Assembly (NCBI GenBank): GCA_038225855.1
Contig: JBBRQU010000008.1
Coordinates: 39,413 to 103,412 of the forward strand
Reading direction: 5' to 3'
Source of the DNA: CAHJXF01 sp038225855
Lineage (GTDB): Bacteria; Pseudomonadota; Gammaproteobacteria; Burkholderiales; Burkholderiaceae_D
Length of the DNA stretch: 64,000 bases
This document shows, piece after piece, positions 47,871 to 57,113 of this stretch. The notes beneath the pieces are model-generated. The model searched no databases, had not been told where the DNA came from, and saw only the letters and a list, made by a program, of their open reading frames with translations. Numbering within the stretch: the first letter of the stretch is position 1; each line of letters starts with the position of its first letter. Both the position numbers and the translations under genes were made by a program.

Positions 47871-48716
47871 ATGAAAACACCCAAGAGACTGCAATCGTTG
47901 ATCGAGGAAGGCCTAATCGACACCGTCGTGCGTCAGTTGATGAGCGGCAAGGAAGCGATGGTCTATGTGGTGCGCAGCGGCGATCACACGCGCTGCGCCA
48001 AGGTCTACAAAGACGCCACCGAGCGCAGCTTTCGCCAAGCGGTGGACTACACCGAGAACCGCAAGGTCAAGAACACGCGAGCCGCGCGCGCGATGGCCAA
48101 GGGCACGCGCTTCGGACGCGAGGCGACCGAGGCAGCATGGCAACGCGCCGAGGTCGACGCGCTCTATCGACTGGCCGCGGCCGGTGTCCGCGTGCCGACG
48201 CCGTACAACTTCTGCGACGGCGTGTTGTTGATGGAGCTCGTGACCGACGAGCACGGCGACGCTGCCCCGCGGCTGAACGATGTGGCGTTCACGCCCGACG
48301 AGGCGCGTGCGCATCACGCGACACTTTTGATGGAAGTCGTGCGCATGCTTTGCGCGGGCATCGTGCACGGCGACCTGTCGGAGTTCAACGTCCTGCTCGC
48401 AGAGGACGGTCCAGTGATCATCGACCTGCCGCAAGCGGTGGACGCAGCCGGCAACAATCACGCGAAGCGCATGTTGTTGCGCGATGTCGCCAACCTGCGC
48501 GGCTTCTTCGGCCGCTTCGCGCCCGAGCTGTTGCATAGCGATCACGGGCACGAGATCTGGGACTTGTATCAGCGCGGGCTGCTTGACGTCGATGTCGTGC
48601 TCACGGGACGCTTCGAACACCGGCTCGGCGCGATCGATGTCGACGACGTGATGCGCGAGATCGACGATGCGCGCGCTGAAGAAGCTGCGCGTCGCTTGCG
48701 TCTGCAAGCCGCCTGA
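47871..48716 (+). CDS. RIO-family serine protein kinase
   Basis: 281 residues. The RIO kinase fold is seen with the ATP lysine in CAKVYK, an Ala/Lys-rich insert (YTENRKVKNTRAARAMAKGTRFGREA), the catalytic loop VHGDLSEFNVLL and the metal-binding Asp in VIIDLPQAVD. RIO1-like proteins are known in some proteobacteria (the PA4780 type) but are uncommon compared with archaea and eukaryotes. Its target is unknown. It stands alone, 37 bases after the MFS gene. Confidence 0.9.
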   Translation: MKTPKRLQSLIEEGLIDTVVRQLMSGKEAMVYVVRSGDHTRCAKVYKDATERSFRQAVDYTENRKVKNTRAARAMAKGTRFGREATEAAWQRAEVDALYRLAAAGVRVPTPYNFCDGVLLMELVTDEHGDAAPRLNDVAFTPDEARAHHATLLMEVVRMLCAGIVHGDLSEFNVLLAEDGPVIIDLPQAVDAAGNNHAKRMLLRDVANLRGFFGRFAPELLHSDHGHEIWDLYQRGLLDVDVVLTGRFEHRLGAIDVDDVMREIDDARAEEAARRLRLQAA

Positions 48717-48757
48717 TCACGAACTCGCAGGCCCCCGTCGCGAATGCGCCGAATGAT

Positions 48758-49294
48758 TCAGCGGCCCAGGTTTTTCAGCCGCGCCGGCTCGACGATCTCG
48801 ATCCAGTAGCCGTCGGGGTCCTTGACGAACGCGACGTCCTTCATCTTGCCCTGGTCGGGTCGCTTGACGAACGCGACCTGATTCTCGTCGAACCACTTCA
48901 CGGCCGCATCGAGATCGGGAACCGAGAAGCAGATGTGGCCGAAGCCCTGCGGCTGTGCGTTACCGTCGTGGTACTTGAAGGCCGCGTCGCATTCGCTGCC
49001 CCAGTTGTGGGTCAGCTCCAGAATCGCCCGCTGCGAGAAGGTCCACGCCGTGCGCTCGCCCGCGTCGTCGGGAGGCGTCTGGCCGTCTTCGGGGCGATGC
49101 AGGAAATACAGCGAGAACTTCATCTCCGGAAAGTCGAGCTTGCGCAAGAGGCGCATGCCCATCACGCGCGTGTAGAAGTCGAGCGACGGCTGCGGGTCTT
49201 TCACGCGCAGCATGCTGTGGTTGAGCACGAAGCCGCGCGACGCATCGCCGGGACGCTCGCAAACGCCCGGTTGCGTCTCCGTAGTAAAGCTCAT
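48758..49294 (-). CDS. gloA: Lactoylglutathione lyase (glyoxalase I)
   Basis: 178 residues. Glyoxalase I isomerises the methylglyoxal-glutathione hemithioacetal. The eukaryote-like long form is seen: VLNHSMLRVKDPQPSLDFYTRVMGMRLLRKLDFPEMKFSLYFL, AILELTHNWGSE, GFGHICFSVPDLDAAVKWFDE and DPDGYWIEIVEP, with metal ligands in these His and Glu positions. Start ATG at 49294; the frame before it is unconserved. It may form a transcript with the RHH gene upstream. Confidence 0.92.
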   Translation of the reverse strand: MSFTTETQPGVCERPGDASRGFVLNHSMLRVKDPQPSLDFYTRVMGMRLLRKLDFPEMKFSLYFLHRPEDGQTPPDDAGERTAWTFSQRAILELTHNWGSECDAAFKYHDGNAQPQGFGHICFSVPDLDAAVKWFDENQVAFVKRPDQGKMKDVAFVKDPDGYWIEIVEPARLKNLGR

Positions 49295-49335
49295 CGGATG
49301 AAGCTCATCGGCGGTGGATGTGTGGCGGGTTGAGG

Positions 49336-49746
49336 TCAGGCCGAAGCGGCCGCTCCGGCAACGGCGATCGGCAACGTATGCACGGCTGTGAGAGAGGCCG
49401 CCGCTCTGGCAGCCGGCCTTGCGGCCGGTCTTGCGGCACCGGGTGGCGTCTTGATTTCGTCGGGTGATTCCTGCTCGCTGCGCGTCACCCGCCGTCGCAG
49501 ATAGCGCATGCACGTGACGCGCAGAAAGGATGCGAAGTTGGGCACCTCGCCCCGGTGCGCGAGGATCTCGTCGTGAAAAAGCGAGATCAGCGCGTTGGTC
49601 GTGCGGCCCTCTTCCTGGGCCATCTCGGCAAGGATGTCCCACACCATGTTCTCGAGTCGAATGCTGGTGAGCACGCCATGAATGCGCACGGTGCGCGAGC
49701 GCTGCTCGTACTGGATGGGGTCGGCCTTGACGAAGAACTCACACAT
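49336..49746 (-). CDS. Ribbon-helix-helix domain protein
   Basis: 136 residues. The first half matches the RHH_4 group (SRTVRIHGVLTSIRLENMVWDILAEMAQEEGRTTNALISLFHDEI), often linked to membrane or metabolic gene control. The C-terminal tail is Ala/Pro-rich with PAARPAARAAA. It lies 32 bases after the GMC dehydrogenase gene and may regulate that unit. Confidence 0.83.
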   Translation of the reverse strand: MCEFFVKADPIQYEQRSRTVRIHGVLTSIRLENMVWDILAEMAQEEGRTTNALISLFHDEILAHRGEVPNFASFLRVTCMRYLRRRVTRSEQESPDEIKTPPGAARPAARPAARAAASLTAVHTLPIAVAGAAASA

Positions 49747-49777
49747 GATCGGTCTCCTTCTTCGCTTCGCATGAACC

Positions 49778-51346
49778 TCAAATCGACTTCGCGCTCATCT
49801 GCTTGGCCATGTAATCCGCCTGCCGGATGGCGAGCGTCACGATCGTCAGCGTTGGGTTTTCGGCGCCGCCGGTGGTGAACTGACTGCCGTCGGAAATGAA
49901 CAGATTGGGGATGTCGTGCGTCTGGCCATACGCATTGCACACGCTGTCCGACGCCTTCGCCCCCATGCGGCAAGTGCCCAGGTTGTGCGTCGATGGATAG
50001 GGCGGCGTGCGGAACGACTTGATCGCGCCGGCCGCCGCATACACCTGCTGCCCCTGCTTGAACGCATGCTCGCGCATCGCGATGTCGTTGTCGTGATCGT
50101 CGAAGTGCACGTTGGGAATCGCGCTGCCCCACTTGTCCTTGAGGGTCGCATTGAGCGTGACGCGGTTGGTTTCGCGCGGCATGTCCTCGCCCACGATCCA
50201 CATGCCCGCGAGGTTGGTGTAGTTGTCCATGTACTCGGTGAAGTCCGAGCCCCAGCCCCCCGGATCCAGAAAGGCAGCCATGAACGGAATGCCGAGAGCC
50301 AGCGTCTCGAGCTCGTAGCCGCCGGCAAAGCCGCGCCTGGTGTTGTTGACTGCTTCGTCGCGAATGATGCCGGCCATGGTGGTGCCGCGATACATGTGCA
50401 CCGGCTGCTTGAACATCGCGTACACCGAGCCGGTCATGTGACGCATGTAATTGCGACCGACCTGGCCCGAGCTGTTGGCGAGGCCCTCCTTGAACATGGG
50501 CGAGGCCGATAACAGCAGCAGGCGCGGCGTCTCGATCGAGTTGCCGGCCACCGCGACGATGCGCGCCTTCTGGCGCTGCTCCTTGCCTTCCTTGTCGAAG
50601 TAGACAACGCTCGTGACCTTGCCCTTGTCGTCGTGCTCGATGCGCGTGACGTGGCTCTCGGGTCTGAGATCCAGGTTGCCGGTCTTCTCGGCCTTGGGCA
50701 GCTCGGTGTAGAGCGTGCTCCACTTCGCGCCGCTCTTGCAGCCCTGGAAGCAGAAGCCCAGTTGCATGCAGCGTCCGCGACCATCGCGCGGCTGGCTGTT
50801 GATGGCCATGTTGCCGGTGTGCACTTCCTTGTAGCCGATCTTTTTCGCGCCGGCATACATGACCTTGAAGTTGTTGTTGCCCGGCAGCCCCGGGATGCCG
50901 TTGGTGCGCGTCACGCCCATCTTGTCTTCGGCGCGCGCGTAGTAGGGCGCGAGCTCACTGAGCGTCAGCGGCCAGTCCATCAGGTTCGCGCCCTTGATGT
51001 CGCCGTAAACGGTGCGCGCCCTGAACTCGTGGTCCTGCAAACGCAGTGATGCGCCGGCCCAATGGGTGGTCGTCCCGCCGACGGTCTTGCAAACCCACGC
51101 AGGCAGGTTGGGAAAATCCTTGGCGACGCGCCAGGTCCCCGAGGTCGTGCGGTTGTCCAGCCAGGCGAGCTGGACGAACGACTTCCATTCGTCGTTGATG
51201 AAGGTGGCGCTGGACTGCAGTGCGCCGGCTTCGAGCACCACCACCTTGATGCCCTTCTGTGCCAGCTCGTTGGCCAGCGTGCCGCCACCGGCGCCCGACC
51301 CGATGATGACCACCGCAGAGTCGTCGTTGAAATCGATCTTCGCCAT
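49778..51346 (-). CDS. GMC-family dehydrogenase, large subunit
   Basis: 522 residues with the FAD motif IIGSGAGGGTLANELAQKG, the GMC region TVGGTTTHWAGASLR and the C-terminal catalytic HNLGTCRMG and FTTGGAENPT. It resembles flavin subunits of gluconate 2-dehydrogenase-like complexes that oxidise an alcohol or sugar in the periplasm. It has no signal peptide; export would be by the Tat signal of its small-subunit partner encoded upstream, as in that family. Substrate unknown. Confidence 0.88.
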   Translation of the reverse strand: MAKIDFNDDSAVVIIGSGAGGGTLANELAQKGIKVVVLEAGALQSSATFINDEWKSFVQLAWLDNRTTSGTWRVAKDFPNLPAWVCKTVGGTTTHWAGASLRLQDHEFRARTVYGDIKGANLMDWPLTLSELAPYYARAEDKMGVTRTNGIPGLPGNNNFKVMYAGAKKIGYKEVHTGNMAINSQPRDGRGRCMQLGFCFQGCKSGAKWSTLYTELPKAEKTGNLDLRPESHVTRIEHDDKGKVTSVVYFDKEGKEQRQKARIVAVAGNSIETPRLLLLSASPMFKEGLANSSGQVGRNYMRHMTGSVYAMFKQPVHMYRGTTMAGIIRDEAVNNTRRGFAGGYELETLALGIPFMAAFLDPGGWGSDFTEYMDNYTNLAGMWIVGEDMPRETNRVTLNATLKDKWGSAIPNVHFDDHDNDIAMREHAFKQGQQVYAAAGAIKSFRTPPYPSTHNLGTCRMGAKASDSVCNAYGQTHDIPNLFISDGSQFTTGGAENPTLTIVTLAIRQADYMAKQMSAKSI

Positions 51347-51409
51347 CTCGTCTCCCGATTCGTATGTGTGTTGTCGCTGCGGTATGTCTCGCGCGTCCCA
51401 GCTAAAACG

Positions 51410-52060
51410 TCAGCCGAAATACGGTGGCGGGCTCGCCGCGACGGGTGGCGCCGGGAGCCACTTCAGGTCCTGAAATCCGCGCGTGATGTAGCCGCCCTTC
51501 TCCCAGGACGAACCGGGATAGCCGAACACGGCATAGGCCATGTCGTTGTCGTACAGCGACGTGACGCACTGGCCGCGCACCGTGTTGAAGAAGGGCGTGC
51601 CCTCGATACCCTTGACGATCGCGAGCCTCTTCGCGGGCGATGCCTTGACGAAGCTGCCACCCGCCGCCGTATCGAGTTCCGCGATGCCGGCACGCAGCAT
51701 CGTGGAAGCGTCCGCCGCGCCGGCCGCCTTGGCGTCGAGGTCCTTGGCCAGCAACGCATAGACCGCGTCGGGAAGTTTCTTGTGCGGATAGAGCGTGCGG
51801 CCCATCGCCATCAGCGTCTCGCCTTCGCTCTTGCTCAGTTGCTTCAACTCCACCGCCCAGACCGGCGACGGCGCCAGCGAGGACAGCACCGACCCGGTGG
51901 CCAACATACCGATCAGTATCCCGGAGCCTTTCAGGAACTCGCGTCGCGCCAATGGAAGGTCTAGCTTGCGGACCCGGCCGTCCTGTTCCCCGCAGCCCGC
52001 GCCTTCGACGGCGCCCTGCGCCGCTGGGGTAATCGTCGAGGTGATCGGAATCACACGCAT
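51410..52060 (-). CDS. Tat-exported small subunit of GMC dehydrogenase (gluconate 2-dehydrogenase subunit 3 type)
   Basis: 216 residues. A twin-arginine signal (LARREFLKGSG) is followed by a hydrophobic stretch and AVEL cleavage region; the mature part has the Gluconate_2-dh3 pattern (MAMGRTLYPHKKLPDAVYALLAKDL, GTPFFNTVRGQCVTSLYDND, FGYPGSSWEKGGYI). It escorts the flavin subunit across the inner membrane and helps hold it. AGGAG precedes the ATG at 52060. A cytochrome c gene lies upstream in the same operon. Confidence 0.87.
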   Translation of the reverse strand: MRVIPITSTITPAAQGAVEGAGCGEQDGRVRKLDLPLARREFLKGSGILIGMLATGSVLSSLAPSPVWAVELKQLSKSEGETLMAMGRTLYPHKKLPDAVYALLAKDLDAKAAGAADASTMLRAGIAELDTAAGGSFVKASPAKRLAIVKGIEGTPFFNTVRGQCVTSLYDNDMAYAVFGYPGSSWEKGGYITRGFQDLKWLPAPPVAASPPPYFG

Positions 52061-52195
52061 GTTGGTCTCCTGGTCTTCGATGATGTCCCGCCTGCTGACA
52101 ATGGCGTCGAACGGGGCGAGTGTGCGCCCGCCCACGAGAGGCAGGTGTTATTCAGCTACTTACAGGGAAAGCACGGATGGTACGGACGCCGTACC

Positions 52196-52525
52196 TTACT
52201 TTGCGCCGCCGAGTATCCAGGTGGCAAGGCGCTTGGCGTCGGCCTCCGAAAGTTTCGGATGCGGCGGCATCGGCACGTCGCCCCACTTGCCGACGCTGCC
52301 GTTGCGGATGCTCTGCACGAGCACGTCTCGCGCGTCGGACTGGCCCGCGTATTTCGCGGCCACTTCCTGATAGGCCGGACCGACCAGCTTCGTGGCAGCC
52401 GCGTGGCAGCCGAGGCAGTCGTTCTTCTTCGCCAACGCATTGCTGGCGTGGCCGTTCGAACTGAACGCGGCCAGCAAGAAGGCGAGTAACCATGAGGTCG
52501 TGCGCGGCAATTTTTTCTTTTGCAT
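52196..52525 (-). CDS. Periplasmic c-type cytochrome
   Basis: 109 residues with a signal peptide and a single heme site CLGCH, with Met ligand region VPMPPHPKLSEADAKRLATWILGG. It is a small class I cytochrome of the c551/c552 kind and probably accepts electrons from the GMC dehydrogenase that follows on the same strand. Confidence 0.92.
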   Translation of the reverse strand: MQKKKLPRTTSWLLAFLLAAFSSNGHASNALAKKNDCLGCHAAATKLVGPAYQEVAAKYAGQSDARDVLVQSIRNGSVGKWGDVPMPPHPKLSEADAKRLATWILGGAK

Positions 52526-52707
52526 GGGATGGTCGCAGGGCGTCTCGGTTTGCGATTGTCAACGTATTCGTAGCGAGTGGGGTAATAGGATGCTACCTAC
52601 GATCGGAAGGAGCACAGGGATTGCACGCACGGCCGACAAGCGTTGCGCGTGCGACGCGTTGGAGTCGTACCCAACGGCGCCCAATCGAATGCTGGGTTCA
52701 CGCTCCG

Positions 52708-53403
52708 CTAAAACAGCCCCGCCGATCGCGCCACGGCTTCCTTGCCAGCCCCGCGCGCGATGTCGGCCGCGGTCATGCCGCGGTCGTCTCGCTTCCCGGG
52801 ATCGGCGCCGCGCGCGAGCAGCAGGCGCACGACATCGGCATGTCCCTGACCGGCGGCCCACATCAAGAGCGTGAGCTCGTGCTCGTACACGGCATTGACA
52901 TCGATGCCCGACGCGAGCAGCGCGTCGAGCGCAGCCGCGTTGCCCTGTCCCGCGGCGTAAACGATGGCGGACTTGCTCATGCGATCCACCGGATCGACGC
53001 GCGCGCCCGCGGCCAACAAGCGCTTGATCAACGCCGCGTTGCCGCTGTAGCTCGCGGCCATCAGCGGCGTGACGCGTTCGACCGATGCGAGATCGACGTC
53101 GGCATGGGCCGCGAGCAGCGCGGCGGCCATGTCGTCGTTCCCTTTCTCGCAAGCGAGCAGCAACGCGGTCTTGCCCAGGCGATTCCTCGAATCGACCATC
53201 GCCCCCTGCGCGAGCACACGCTTCACATCGGCGAGCTCGTTCTGTCGGGCCGCAGTGAGCAACTGCACGTTCAAGGCGATCGCGGGTGTAGACGCAGGCG
53301 GAGGGGCGATCGCGGCTTGCGCGTGCGCGACACCGTTCGACAGCAGGGCCGCAAGCACCGCGAGGGTTGCTCGCCACGTGAACAGTCGAAAAGGTCGCAT
53401 CAT
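52708..53403 (-). CDS. Exported ankyrin-repeat protein
   Basis: 231 residues with a signal peptide (cleavage near AHAQA) and about five ankyrin repeats (LGKTALLLACEKGNDDMAAALLAAHADVD, VTPLMAASYSGNAALIKRLLAAGARVD, LTLLMWAAGQGHADVVRLLLARGADP). Likely a periplasmic protein-binding module; bacterial ankyrins sometimes accompany peroxidases or dehydrogenases. It diverges from the PQQ dehydrogenase gene. Start 53403 or 53400. Confidence 0.88.
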   Translation of the reverse strand: MMRPFRLFTWRATLAVLAALLSNGVAHAQAAIAPPPASTPAIALNVQLLTAARQNELADVKRVLAQGAMVDSRNRLGKTALLLACEKGNDDMAAALLAAHADVDLASVERVTPLMAASYSGNAALIKRLLAAGARVDPVDRMSKSAIVYAAGQGNAAALDALLASGIDVNAVYEHELTLLMWAAGQGHADVVRLLLARGADPGKRDDRGMTAADIARGAGKEAVARSAGLF

Positions 53404-53563
53404 GGTCGTGGGCTCGTGATCGTGGATACAACTGCGGGCGACAGAATCTCATGTTCAGTTCGCCCGATTGCCGCTAGGATGACGAGCCGCAGGGCTGCCC
53501 GATCAAACCAGGACTTCCGGTCGCGCTGCAGGCCCGTGACGAAACACATCCCAGGAGAATGCA

Positions 53564-55297
53564 ATGTTTCGAACCAGAGCGTCGCGCCGTTGCACATCGA
53601 TCTTCGTCGCCGGCCTGGCGATGTCCGCCCTTTCGGGCAGCGTGTTCGCACAGGCTGAAGTCACCGGTCAGGCCGCGGCGACCGGCGACCAGGTGCCCAA
53701 GTCGATCTCGGTCGCGCAGCGTCAGCTCGACGCGGCCGACTCCGATGCGTCGAACTTCCTGCAGTCGAACATGAACTATGCGCAGACGCGCTACTACCCG
53801 GCCACGCAGATCAACAGCGGCAACGTGTCCAGGCTGCGTCCGGCATTCCAGTTCCAGACCGCAGTGCTCGAGTCGATGGAGACCGCGCCGATCGTGGTCG
53901 ACGGGATCATGTTCGTCACGACCTCGTTCAATCACGTCTATGCGCTCGACGCGGTGACCGGCAAGGAGTTCTGGCACTACAAGCACAAGATGGGCGCCGT
54001 GACGACCTTCTGCTGCGGCCCGAACAACCGGGGCGTCGCGGTGATGGGCGATCGCCTCTTCATGGGCACGCTCGACGCGAAGCTGGTCGCGCTCGACGCG
54101 AAGAGCGGCAAGGTGCTGTGGGCCACTCAGATCGCGGACCCCGAGGCGGGCTATTCGGAAACGATGGCGCCCGTCGCGGTGAACGGCAAGGTGCTGATCG
54201 GCACCAACGGCGGCGAGTACGGCATCCGCGGATTCGTGAAGGCCTTCGACGCCAACGACGGCAAGCTGCTGTGGACCTTCAACACCATCCCCGACACCGG
54301 CAGTGAAGGCGTGTGGGCGGTCAACGATGCGACTGGTCGCAACATGCATCGCGACATCGCGGCCGAGAAGGCGGAACTGGCCAAGGGCAGCGACTTTGCC
54401 AAGAAGCTTGGCGGTGGCGTATGGATGCCGCCCGCGATCGACAAGGAAACCAACACGGCGTTCTTCGTCGTGGGCAATCCCAGTCCCGACCTGTACGGCG
54501 CCGAGAGGCCGGGCGACAACCTCTACACGAACTCGATGGTCGCGGTCGACCTGAACACAGGCGCATACAAGTGGCACTCGCAATACATCGCGCACGACGT
54601 GTGGGACCTCGACGCAGTCTCGGCGGTGATTCTCACCGAGGCCAAGGGCAAGGACGGCAAGATGCGCAAGGTCGCCATCCACGGCGGCAAGACCGGCCAC
54701 GTGTACGTGCATGACCGCGCCACGGGCGAACTGATTCGTTTCAGCGAAGCCATGATCCCGCAGGAAAACATGTGGGTGCTGCCCACTGCGGAAGGCGCGC
54801 GCATGTTGCCGGGCGCGAACGGCGGCGTGGAGTGGAGCCCGATGGCGTTCAATCCCAAGACGCGTCTCGCGTATGCCGCGAACCTGCATCAACCGATGAC
54901 CTATCACGTCGAAGCGTCGAAGTACCCGGGCGGCAAGCTCTGGCTCGGTGGCGCATTCAAGGTCATCCCCGCTGAAAAGCAATCGGGACGCCTCGCCGCC
55001 GTCAATATCGACACCGGCAAGCTGGCATGGAAGTTCGACACCGATCAGCCGCTGATCGGCGGCGTGCTGGCCACGGCCGGCAACCTGGTCTTCAACGGCG
55101 AAGGCAACGGTCTGTTCCGCGCGTTCGACGCCACGACCGGCAAGATGTTGTGGCAATACCAGTGCGGCGCGGGCGTGAACGCGCCGGCGGTCTCGTACAT
55201 GGCCAACGGCAAGCAGTACGTCGCTGTCGCAGCCGGCGGCAATACGCAGATCGACTTCAAGCGCGGCAATACGATCCTCGTGTTCGCGCTGCCGTAA
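53564..55297 (+). CDS. PQQ-dependent alcohol dehydrogenase with lanthanide-type motif
   Basis: 577 residues with a signal peptide (cleavage near VFAQA) and an eight-bladed quinoprotein propeller. It has the vicinal disulfide FCCGPNN (Cys 150-151) and the catalytic Asp in AHDVWDLD (347-350). The second Asp of this motif is the one found in lanthanide-dependent XoxF and PedH, where calcium enzymes have Ala or Ser. It oxidises an alcohol or aldehyde in the periplasm and passes electrons to a c-type cytochrome; the diheme cytochrome gene follows directly. No pqq synthesis genes are in the window. Confidence 0.9.
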   Translation: MFRTRASRRCTSIFVAGLAMSALSGSVFAQAEVTGQAAATGDQVPKSISVAQRQLDAADSDASNFLQSNMNYAQTRYYPATQINSGNVSRLRPAFQFQTAVLESMETAPIVVDGIMFVTTSFNHVYALDAVTGKEFWHYKHKMGAVTTFCCGPNNRGVAVMGDRLFMGTLDAKLVALDAKSGKVLWATQIADPEAGYSETMAPVAVNGKVLIGTNGGEYGIRGFVKAFDANDGKLLWTFNTIPDTGSEGVWAVNDATGRNMHRDIAAEKAELAKGSDFAKKLGGGVWMPPAIDKETNTAFFVVGNPSPDLYGAERPGDNLYTNSMVAVDLNTGAYKWHSQYIAHDVWDLDAVSAVILTEAKGKDGKMRKVAIHGGKTGHVYVHDRATGELIRFSEAMIPQENMWVLPTAEGARMLPGANGGVEWSPMAFNPKTRLAYAANLHQPMTYHVEASKYPGGKLWLGGAFKVIPAEKQSGRLAAVNIDTGKLAWKFDTDQPLIGGVLATAGNLVFNGEGNGLFRAFDATTGKMLWQYQCGAGVNAPAVSYMANGKQYVAVAAGGNTQIDFKRGNTILVFALP

Positions 55298-55305
55298 TCG
55301 TAGCG

Positions 55306-55911
55306 ATGAGACCCAGGTTCGTGAAAGGATCGGCGCGCGTCGCGGCGTTTGGGGCAATGGGCATTGCATCGGTCGTTGCGAGTGACGGCTCGATCGCTCA
55401 AGCGGTCGATGCCGTCCCCCCGAAAGCCGCGATCTGCCTGGCCTGCCACGGCCCGGCGGCGCTGGCATCGCAGCCGACCTACCCGATCCTCGCCGGCCAG
55501 ACCTCGCGCTATCTCTATCTCGAGTTGCGCGATTTCCAGGAGGGGCGGCGCACCAACGAGTTGATGACGCCGATGGCCGCCGGGCTGTCGCGCGACGAGA
55601 CGCACGAGCTTGCAGACTACTTCTCCAAACAGAAGCCGCCGCCGCAAACCTTCGCCGCCGATTCGGGAAAGGCCAAGGCAGGCAAGCTCAAGGCCGACGA
55701 GACGCTATGTACGATGTGCCACCTCGGCGGCTTCATCGGACAGAACGAGATCCCGCGCGTGGCCGGGCAGAACTACCAGTACATCGTCAAGCAACTCACC
55801 GACTTCAAGGCGCGCACGCGCACCAACGACGCGGGCAGCATGACCAGCGTGGCACAGACCTTGAACGCGCAGGACATCGAGAACCTCGCTCACTATCTGG
55901 TCGGCCTGTAG
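55306..55911 (+). CDS. Diheme cytochrome c (c4 type)
   Basis: 201 residues with an N-terminal signal and two heme sites, CLACH and CTMCH, each in a ~90-residue half with GLS and YF-type ligand regions (MTPMAAGLSRDETHELADYFSKQKPP, SMTSVAQTLNAQDIENLAHYLVGL). This is the cytochrome c4 layout. It starts eight bases after the PQQ dehydrogenase stop, so it is its likely electron acceptor. Confidence 0.92.
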   Translation: MRPRFVKGSARVAAFGAMGIASVVASDGSIAQAVDAVPPKAAICLACHGPAALASQPTYPILAGQTSRYLYLELRDFQEGRRTNELMTPMAAGLSRDETHELADYFSKQKPPPQTFAADSGKAKAGKLKADETLCTMCHLGGFIGQNEIPRVAGQNYQYIVKQLTDFKARTRTNDAGSMTSVAQTLNAQDIENLAHYLVGL

Positions 55912-55933
55912 CGCAACTGCCGAGGAAATTTCC

Positions 55934-57079
55934 ATGAGCCAGCCGACCGATCGCACCGGCCTGCAACTGCGTTCTCTCGTCAAACGCGACGGGATCCTGG
56001 AAGTGTCGTTGATGCGCGTTCCCATTGCGTCTCCCGCATCCAATGAAGTATCGATCCGCATCGAAGCGGCGCCGATCAATCCGTCCGATCTCGGCCTGCT
56101 CTTCACAGCGGCCGACATGCGCGCGGCCACCGCCTCGCAGAAGGATGGGCTGCCGATGATCACGGCGCCTGTGTCCGAGGCCGCGATGAAGGCGATGGCG
56201 GCGCGCGTCGATCAATCGATGCCGGTCGGCAACGAGGCCGCGGGCGTGGTCGTCGAAACGGGATCGTCCGAAGCGGCGCGCGCGTTGATGGGCAAGACGG
56301 TCGCGGCACTGGGCGGCGCAATGTATGCGCAATACCGCTGCGTGCCCATCGAGCAATGCCTGGTGCTTCCGGATGGCGCGACGCCGGTCCAAGGCGCGTC
56401 CGCGTTCGTCAATCCACTCACCGCACTCGGCATGGTCGAGACCATGCGACGCGAAGGCCACGCCGCGCTGGTCCACACCGCTGCGGCATCCAACCTCGGG
56501 CAGATGCTCAATCGCATCTGTCTCGAGGACGGTGTCGGTCTGGTGAACATCGTGCGCAAGCAAGACCAGGTGGACTTGCTCGCGGGCATCGGTGCGACCC
56601 ACGTCTGCAATAGCGAAGCTCCGACGTTCATGAAGGATCTCGCCGACGCGATCGCCGCGACCGGCGCTACGCTCGCCTTCGATGCCATCGGTGGCGGCAA
56701 GCTCGCCGGCCAGATCCTGAGTTGTATGGAGGCTGCGCTGAGCCGCTCGGCAACCGAATACAGCCGCTACGGCTCGGCCACGCACAAGCAGGTCTACATC
56801 TACGGCGGTCTCGACATGCGTCCCACCGAGTTCGTGCGCGACTTCGGCATGACGTGGGGGATGGGCGGCTGGCTGCTGTTCCAGTTCCTGCAGAAGATCG
56901 AACCCGCAGCCGTGCGGGCGCTCAAGCAGCGCGTGGCAGACGGCCTGACGACGACGTTCGCGAGCCACTACGCGCGACAGGTGTCTCTGGTCGAGATGCT
57001 TGATCCGGACACGATCGCGATCTACAACAAGCGCGCGACGAGAGAGAAATTTCTGCTGGTTCCGAACAGGGACGTGTAG
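55934..57079 (+). CDS. Zinc-free MDR-family oxidoreductase
   Basis: 381 residues of the medium-chain dehydrogenase/reductase family. It has the N-terminal GroES-like fold (EVSIRIEAAPINPSDLGLLF, GNEAAGVVVETG) and a Rossmann half (LVHTAAASNLGQMLNRICLEDGV, FDAIGGGKLAGQIL). Zinc-binding Cys/His of true alcohol dehydrogenases are missing, as in quinone oxidoreductase-like members. It follows the cytochrome gene by 22 bases, so it may act on the aldehyde or ketone made by the PQQ enzyme; that is inference. Confidence 0.85.
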   Translation: MSQPTDRTGLQLRSLVKRDGILEVSLMRVPIASPASNEVSIRIEAAPINPSDLGLLFTAADMRAATASQKDGLPMITAPVSEAAMKAMAARVDQSMPVGNEAAGVVVETGSSEAARALMGKTVAALGGAMYAQYRCVPIEQCLVLPDGATPVQGASAFVNPLTALGMVETMRREGHAALVHTAAASNLGQMLNRICLEDGVGLVNIVRKQDQVDLLAGIGATHVCNSEAPTFMKDLADAIAATGATLAFDAIGGGKLAGQILSCMEAALSRSATEYSRYGSATHKQVYIYGGLDMRPTEFVRDFGMTWGMGGWLLFQFLQKIEPAAVRALKQRVADGLTTTFASHYARQVSLVEMLDPDTIAIYNKRATREKFLLVPNRDV

Positions 57080-57113
57080 CGCGAACGCGCTTCCTGGATA
57101 GCGACGCCTCAGC

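Noticed and set aside
53474..55468. 664-codon open frame antisense to the PQQ dehydrogenase
   Set aside because: No recognisable motif; it mirrors the third codon position bias of the real gene.
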